From Burkholderiales bacterium (GTDB taxonomy: Bacteria; Pseudomonadota; Gammaproteobacteria; Burkholderiales; Burkholderiaceae_C): 11,028 nt of DNA. Shown here piece by piece: positions 7,479-11,028 of the stretch (within the stretch, counting starts at the first letter, position 1; each line of letters begins with the position of its first letter). The stretch covers positions 1 through 11,028 of the forward strand of contig SXSX01000217.1 in the NCBI GenBank assembly GCA_005793295.1. Direction: 5' to 3'. The notes below the pieces were generated by a model that saw only the letters and a program-made list of their open reading frames with translations, did no database searches and was not told the origin of the DNA. Made by a program: the position numbers and the translations under genes.

Positions 7479-8219
7479 ATGAACGCGCCTTCTCGCGCCC
7501 AGATTGCAGATGTTTTAAGTAGCCATGGCTTGCACTTGCGCGGCGCGTGGCAACCCAAGGTGTCCGATGCTTTGCCCGCACTTGCCAATGGCAAAACCGC
7601 CGCCGTGGTGTGGATGGTCGGCGCAGTGGGCTCTAGCCTATGGCCTGCGTTTTCCGCTTCTCCTTTTTACGCCGATGGACTGCCTGATCCCTTAGACCGC
7701 TGGAGCAGGGCGATAGCCGAAGAACTGGCACAGCGTTGGAGCGGCTTGGCGCTTTTTCCTTTTGAGGGCCCGCCCTACTGGCCCTTTCAGCAGTGGGCCG
7801 CCCGCGCTGAAACCTTGCACACCAGCCCCTTGATGCTGCGCTTGCACCCTACGTACGGGCTGTGGCACGCCTATCGTTTCGCGCTCGCCTTGCCCGCGGT
7901 GTCGCCGTGTGATGCGCCTTTTTTAACTTCAAGTTCTGGCGTTGCGTTAGCTGGCGCAGATGTGTGTATGAACTGTTCCGGCAAGCCTTGTTTACAAGCC
8001 TGTCCGGCTCAGGCCTTTGACACCAAAGGCTACCAACTCGACGCCTGCGCCAATCTTCTGCACAGCCCGAAGGGGCAAGACTGTATGCAAGCGGGCTGCT
8101 TGGCGCGCCGTGCCTGTCCTGTGGGTACGGACTATGCGTATGAATCTGCGCATGCTGCATTTCATATGCGGGCGTTTGCGGGCTCACATTTGCGGGTTCG
8201 CACTGACGCATTTCTATAA
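7479..8219 (+). CDS. Ferredoxin-like iron-sulfur protein, two cysteine clusters, function unknown
   Basis: 246 residues, not assigned to a named protein. The first 150 residues form a domain with WMVGAVGSSLWPAF (45-58), PFEGPPYWPFQQW (94-106) and LHPTYGLWHAYRFAL (122-136), recalling uncharacterised proteins distantly like the epoxyqueuosine reductase (QueG) ferredoxin group. The C-terminal third has Cys163, Cys166, Cys171 and Cys175 followed by Pro (spacing 2-4-3), then Cys190, Cys202, Cys207 and Cys213 followed by Pro. That is enough for two [4Fe-4S] clusters, or one cluster plus another metal site. The first set has four residues, not the usual two, between its second and third cysteines. 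There is no signal peptide or membrane helix. The start is ATG 7479, 12 bases after the preceding stop, with no clear Shine-Dalgarno. Its pairing with the ASKHA gene suggests a shared role, perhaps electron delivery. Iron-sulfur binding is likely; partner and role are inferred. Confidence 0.72.
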   Translation: MNAPSRAQIADVLSSHGLHLRGAWQPKVSDALPALANGKTAAVVWMVGAVGSSLWPAFSASPFYADGLPDPLDRWSRAIAEELAQRWSGLALFPFEGPPYWPFQQWAARAETLHTSPLMLRLHPTYGLWHAYRFALALPAVSPCDAPFLTSSSGVALAGADVCMNCSGKPCLQACPAQAFDTKGYQLDACANLLHSPKGQDCMQAGCLARRACPVGTDYAYESAHAAFHMRAFAGSHLRVRTDAFL

Positions 8220-8220
8220 T
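8190..8220 (+). promoter_or_regulatory. Candidate sigma70 promoter for the dimethylglycine dehydrogenase-like gene
   Basis: A perfect -10 hexamer TATAAT at 8215-8220 overlaps the stop codon (TAA, 8217-8219) of the ferredoxin-like gene. The best -35 candidate is TTGCGG at 8190-8195, only three of six matches and spaced 19 bases, longer than ideal. It precedes the only sizeable gap between genes in the window and would give a leader of roughly 90 bases before the ATG at 8319. A consensus -10 is uncommon by chance in DNA of this composition, but the weak -35 keeps confidence moderate. An activator could compensate. Confidence 0.45.
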
Positions 8221-8272
8221 CCACAGTCGCAATTGAAGCTTAGCCCGCACAGGGCCCAAATACACTTTGTTC

Positions 8273-8288
8273 GGTCTAAAAAAAGACC
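8273..8288 (+). promoter_or_regulatory. Inverted repeat, candidate operator or leader hairpin
   Basis: GGTCT, six A bases, then AGACC: a perfect 5-bp inverted repeat with an A-only spacer, 30 bases before the start codon at 8319 and about 50 bases downstream of the TATAAT. The half-sites are centred 11 bp apart, about one helical turn, which suits a dimeric regulator. In RNA it would be a short stem with an A-rich loop. The regulator is unknown, and I cannot match it to a published consensus. Confidence 0.35.
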
Positions 8289-8304
8289 TACTTACATTAC
8301 CCCT

Positions 8305-8314
8305 AGGAGCTCCT
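8305..8314 (+). promoter_or_regulatory. Ribosome binding site within a 10-bp palindrome
   Basis: AGGAG at 8305-8309 is a good Shine-Dalgarno nine bases before ATG 8319 and fixes that start. It forms the left half of the perfect palindrome AGGAGCTCCT. With no spacer the RNA could pair only about three bases around a four-base loop, so sequestration of the site by itself would be weak. Confidence 0.7.
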
Positions 8315-8318
8315 GCAA

Positions 8319-10883
8319 ATGGCCAAATTTCCTGAACGCGCCAAAGTAGTCATCATTGGCCAAGGCGGCATCGTCGGCGCCTCGGTGGTGCATCACTTGA
8401 TCGAACGCGGCTGGGACAACATTGTCGGGATCGACAAATCCGCGATTCCTACCGACGTTGGGTCTACCGCCCACGCGTCTGATTTTTGCTTCAACACGAT
8501 GCACGATCAGATGACGATTTTCACGACCAAGTACAGCATCGACTTTTACGACAAGATGGGTCGCTATGAGCGCATCGGTGGCATCGAAGTGGCGCGGGTG
8601 GGTGACGATGAGCGCATGGTCGAGCTCAAGCGCCGTGTGGCCTCAGGCAAAGCCTTTGGCAACCGGGTGGAGATGATCACGCCCGCTGAGGCCAAAGCCA
8701 AGTTCCCATTGTTAGAAGAAGACATGATTCAAGGGGCCCTGTGGGACCCCGATGCGGGCTTGGTCAAACCCCGTTCGCAAATGGTGGCGGGTGAGTTGGT
8801 GGACGCGGCGGTGGCCTCAGGTAAGCTGCTGTCATTTGCCAATACGGCGTGCACCGGCTTGCGCATTGAAAACGGCCGTATTCAGGGCGTTGAAACCACC
8901 AAAGGCTATATCGCCGCAGATTACGTGGTGGTGTGCGCCGGCTTGTGGGGCCGCTTGATTGCAGGCATGGCGGGCGAAGATTTGCCCATCATGCCGGTGG
9001 ACCACCCCCTCACGTTTTTCAAACCTTACCTGGAGTTTGCGGGTACGGGCAAAGACATTGGCTATCCGCTGCTGCGTGACCAAGGCAACTCGGCCTACCT
9101 GCGCGACACCGGAGATCCGAAAACGCCCGAAGGCGGTCAGATCGAATGGGGCTATTACGAAGAAAAAAATCCGCGCATGTGCCACCCCCGCGATTTGCTG
9201 GAGAAGGAGCAAGCGCGCTTGTCGCCTTCACAGCGCGACTTGGAGCTCGAGCAAATCATGGCACCGCTGGAGCGGGCGATGGAGCTCACGCCGATCTTGG
9301 CTGAGCTGGGCTATGACGACAAATACTCCTTCAATGGCCTGTTGCAAGTGACCACAGACGGAAACCCCTCGATTGGTGAATCTTCCAAAGTGCGCGGCCT
9401 GTGGTACGCCGAGGCTGTGTGGGTCAAAGACGGCCCGGGCGTTGGCAAACTGGTGGCCGATTGGATGACCGATGGTTACACCCACCTCGACCACAGCCGC
9501 ATTGATGTGGCGCGCTACTACCCGTTTCAGCAGGATGAGAAATACATCCACGACCGCTGCTACGAAGGCGCCTTCAAAATTTACAACCCGCCAGTACACA
9601 CCCGCGAGCCCTACAGCGCTGGCCGCGGGATCTTCAAGAGCCCGTTTTACGAGCGCGAAAAAGCCTTGGGTGCTTACTTTATGGAGCTCAGCGGTTGGGA
9701 GCGGGCGCATGGCTACGCCAGCAACGAGCATTTGTTTGAGGTCTATGGCGACAAAGTTCCTGTTCGCGCCAACGAGTGGGACAACCGCCATTTCTGGCGT
9801 GTGTCTAACGCCGAGCATTTGAAAATGTCGGAAGACGTGGGCATGATCAACATCTCTCACTTTGCGGAGTTTGATGTTGAGGGCCCAGACGCCGCCGACC
9901 TGTTGGAGTACATCTGCGTTGCCAAAGTCGGTGGGGACACGCCCGTTGGCAAAGGGATTTACACCCACTTCCTAGACTCCAAGGGCGGTGTACGCGCCGA
10001 CCTCACCGTCTTGCGTTTAGGCCAAGACCACTACCGCGTAATCGACGGGGCAGACGCGGGCCACCGCGACCTGACGTGGGTGCGCCGGATGGCGCAAGAC
10101 CGGGGCGCCAAGGTTACGGTCACCGACACCACCACCCAATACGGTTGCTTAGGCGTGTGGGGCCCCAACGCCCGCACCACGATTCAAAAAATAGCCGATG
10201 TGCCCGAGGCGTGGTCCAACGAGAACTTTCCTTTTGCGGCCTTGCGCGAGCTGAAAATCAAAGGCGTTCCTGTGCTGGCTTTCCACATTTCGTATGTGGG
10301 CGAGCAAGGCTGGGAGCTGCACTTTAAATACGAAGACGGTCTGGCATTGTGGGATGCGCTGCACGCTTTGGGCGTGACGCCTGTGGGCGTGGAAACCTAC
10401 GCCAACAGCCGACGCATGGAGAAAAGCCTGCGTCTGCAAAACGCCGATTTGTTGACCGAGTACAACCTGCTCGAAGCCGATTTGGCCCGACCCAAAGTCA
10501 AGGCCGCCGACTTCCACGGTAAAGAAGCGCATCTGAAATTCCGCGAGCGCGAACACCAACCCGCCTACCTGTGTACGCTGACCATGACCAGCAACCTCGA
10601 CAGCACCGGTGTGGCGCGTTACCCCGTAGGTATTTGCCCCGTGATGAACCCCGAAACGGGCGCAACGCTGATTGACTCTGAAGGTCGCCGCTCTTACACC
10701 AGCAGCATTGCCTATGGCCCGTCCATTGGCAAAAACATTGCGCTGGCTTACCTGCCTTACGAGTTTTGCCAAGTGGGCCGGGAGTTGCAGATTCAATATT
10801 TTGAAGATGTTTATCCGGTCACAGTTGCTGCCGTAGGTTATAGCGCTTTGTACGACCCGGAAAACACCAAGCCCCGCTCGTGA
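8319..10883 (+). CDS. Dimethylglycine dehydrogenase/oxidase-like FAD-GcvT fusion protein
   Basis: 854 residues, close to Arthrobacter dimethylglycine oxidase (about 830) and mitochondrial DMGDH. Such enzymes oxidatively demethylate N,N-dimethylglycine to sarcosine and pass the one-carbon unit to tetrahydrofolate. Domains: an FAD-binding DAO fold (about 9-385) with VIIGQGGIVGASVVHHL (11-27); His52, in GSTAHAS, at the position of the histidine carrying covalent FAD in DMGDH/DMGO; WYAEAVWVKDGPGVGK (362-377) closing the flavin site; a short connector; then a GcvT domain from about 440 (FYEREKALGAYF) and a C-terminal barrel to about 850. Asp561, in GGVRADLTVLRL, corresponds to the folate-site Asp of GcvT and DMGO (Asp552). 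ATG 8319 has a strong ribosome binding site at 8305-8309. etfB follows after 28 bases, hinting that ETF takes the electrons, i.e. a dehydrogenase. Architecture is certain; the substrate could be another N-methyl amine. Confidence 0.85.
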   Translation: MAKFPERAKVVIIGQGGIVGASVVHHLIERGWDNIVGIDKSAIPTDVGSTAHASDFCFNTMHDQMTIFTTKYSIDFYDKMGRYERIGGIEVARVGDDERMVELKRRVASGKAFGNRVEMITPAEAKAKFPLLEEDMIQGALWDPDAGLVKPRSQMVAGELVDAAVASGKLLSFANTACTGLRIENGRIQGVETTKGYIAADYVVVCAGLWGRLIAGMAGEDLPIMPVDHPLTFFKPYLEFAGTGKDIGYPLLRDQGNSAYLRDTGDPKTPEGGQIEWGYYEEKNPRMCHPRDLLEKEQARLSPSQRDLELEQIMAPLERAMELTPILAELGYDDKYSFNGLLQVTTDGNPSIGESSKVRGLWYAEAVWVKDGPGVGKLVADWMTDGYTHLDHSRIDVARYYPFQQDEKYIHDRCYEGAFKIYNPPVHTREPYSAGRGIFKSPFYEREKALGAYFMELSGWERAHGYASNEHLFEVYGDKVPVRANEWDNRHFWRVSNAEHLKMSEDVGMINISHFAEFDVEGPDAADLLEYICVAKVGGDTPVGKGIYTHFLDSKGGVRADLTVLRLGQDHYRVIDGADAGHRDLTWVRRMAQDRGAKVTVTDTTTQYGCLGVWGPNARTTIQKIADVPEAWSNENFPFAALRELKIKGVPVLAFHISYVGEQGWELHFKYEDGLALWDALHALGVTPVGVETYANSRRMEKSLRLQNADLLTEYNLLEADLARPKVKAADFHGKEAHLKFREREHQPAYLCTLTMTSNLDSTGVARYPVGICPVMNPETGATLIDSEGRRSYTSSIAYGPSIGKNIALAYLPYEFCQVGRELQIQYFEDVYPVTVAAVGYSALYDPENTKPRS

Positions 10884-10911
10884 GAGCAGCACCATGATAA
10901 TGGAGAAAAAC

Positions 10912-11028
10912 ATGAAAGTATTGGTAGCAGTCAAACGCGTGGTGGACTACAACGTCAAAGTGCGAGTCAAGAGTGATTTCAGCGGGGTAGACATTGCCAA
11001 CGTCAAAATGAGCATGAACCCCTTTGAC
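10912..11028 (+). CDS. etfB: Electron transfer flavoprotein, beta subunit, 5' end only
   Basis: The first 39 codons of a gene that runs off the right edge. The N-terminus MKVLVAVKRVVDYNVKVRVK is the characteristic start of bacterial EtfB, the ETF subunit that binds AMP and recognises partner flavoprotein dehydrogenases. ETF carries electrons from acyl-CoA and N-methyl amino acid dehydrogenases to ETF:quinone oxidoreductase in the membrane. ATG 10912 is chosen because GGAGA (10902-10906) sits five bases upstream and the product begins like the family; in-frame ATGs at 10894 and 10900 would add six or four unlikely residues. It lies 28 bases after the dimethylglycine dehydrogenase-like gene, so cotranscription is likely. 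Whether it is a dedicated or the general ETF cannot be told from this fragment. Confidence 0.92.
   Translation, partial: MKVLVAVKRVVDYNVKVRVKSDFSGVDIANVKMSMNPFD

Noticed and set aside
8243..8255. GCCC-GCACA-GGGC as a terminator after the ferredoxin-like gene
   Set aside because: The stem is only four base pairs and is followed by CCAAA, with no T-run.
8302..8314. Overlapping palindromes CCTAGG and AGGAGCTCCT as a hairpin hiding the ribosome binding site
   Set aside because: A palindrome without spacer forms only a three-pair stem in RNA; more likely a by-product of a good Shine-Dalgarno, though a DNA-binding role cannot be excluded.
8221..8318. Glycine riboswitch or another structured leader in the gap
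   Set aside because: I looked for a large paired architecture and found only a 4-bp GCCC/GGGC stem (8243-8255) and the 5-bp inverted repeat; the gap is too short for a tandem glycine riboswitch.
9228..9968. 246-codon open frame on the - strand inside the DMGDH-like gene
   Set aside because: It is antisense to a clear FAD/GcvT coding region, its translation has no recognisable motif, and long reverse frames are expected opposite GC-rich genes.
10149..10934. 261-codon open frame on the - strand over the end of the DMGDH-like gene and the start of etfB
   Set aside because: It would run antisense across two well-supported genes and the translation resembles no family; treated as a shadow frame.

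Overview
The window looks like the chromosome of a betaproteobacterium of the order Burkholderiales, probably Comamonadaceae-like. This is inferred from moderately high GC with codon use to match, from protein sequences that read like that group's versions, and from an EtfB N-terminus typical of it. No sequence search was possible. Every gene is on the + strand, and intergenic DNA is minimal except for one gap of about 100 bases (8220-8318). I see no RNA genes, mobile elements, CRISPR arrays or long repeats.

Layout: (1) the 3' end of an L-serine ammonia-lyase gene (sdaA), ending at 239. (2) A complete heterotetrameric sarcosine oxidase operon, soxB-soxD-soxA-soxG (258-5416), with start/stop overlaps at soxD/soxA and soxA/soxG. 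(3) A 674-residue protein of the hydantoinase A/oxoprolinase (ASKHA ATPase) superfamily (5442-7466), with no HyuB partner visible. (4) A 246-residue ferredoxin-like protein with eight cysteines in two clusters (7479-8219). (5) A gap with a plausible sigma70 promoter, an inverted repeat and a strong ribosome binding site. (6) An 854-residue FAD/GcvT fusion resembling dimethylglycine dehydrogenase/oxidase (8319-10883). (7) The first 39 codons of etfB, electron transfer flavoprotein beta (10912 to the window end).

Read together, the genes suggest catabolism of N-methylated glycines. The FAD/GcvT protein would demethylate dimethylglycine, or a related N-methyl amine, to sarcosine, possibly passing electrons to ETF. 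SoxBDAG would convert sarcosine to glycine. Both would deliver the methyl carbon as 5,10-methylene-tetrahydrofolate. Glycine plus methylene-THF can be made into serine by GlyA (not in the window), and SdaA would deaminate serine to pyruvate. The part that known pathways do not explain is the ASKHA protein plus iron-sulfur protein between the two demethylases. This pair is the best candidate for something undescribed: either part of an N-methylhydantoin or other amide-hydrolysing route into sarcosine, or an ATP-dependent redox/activation module.
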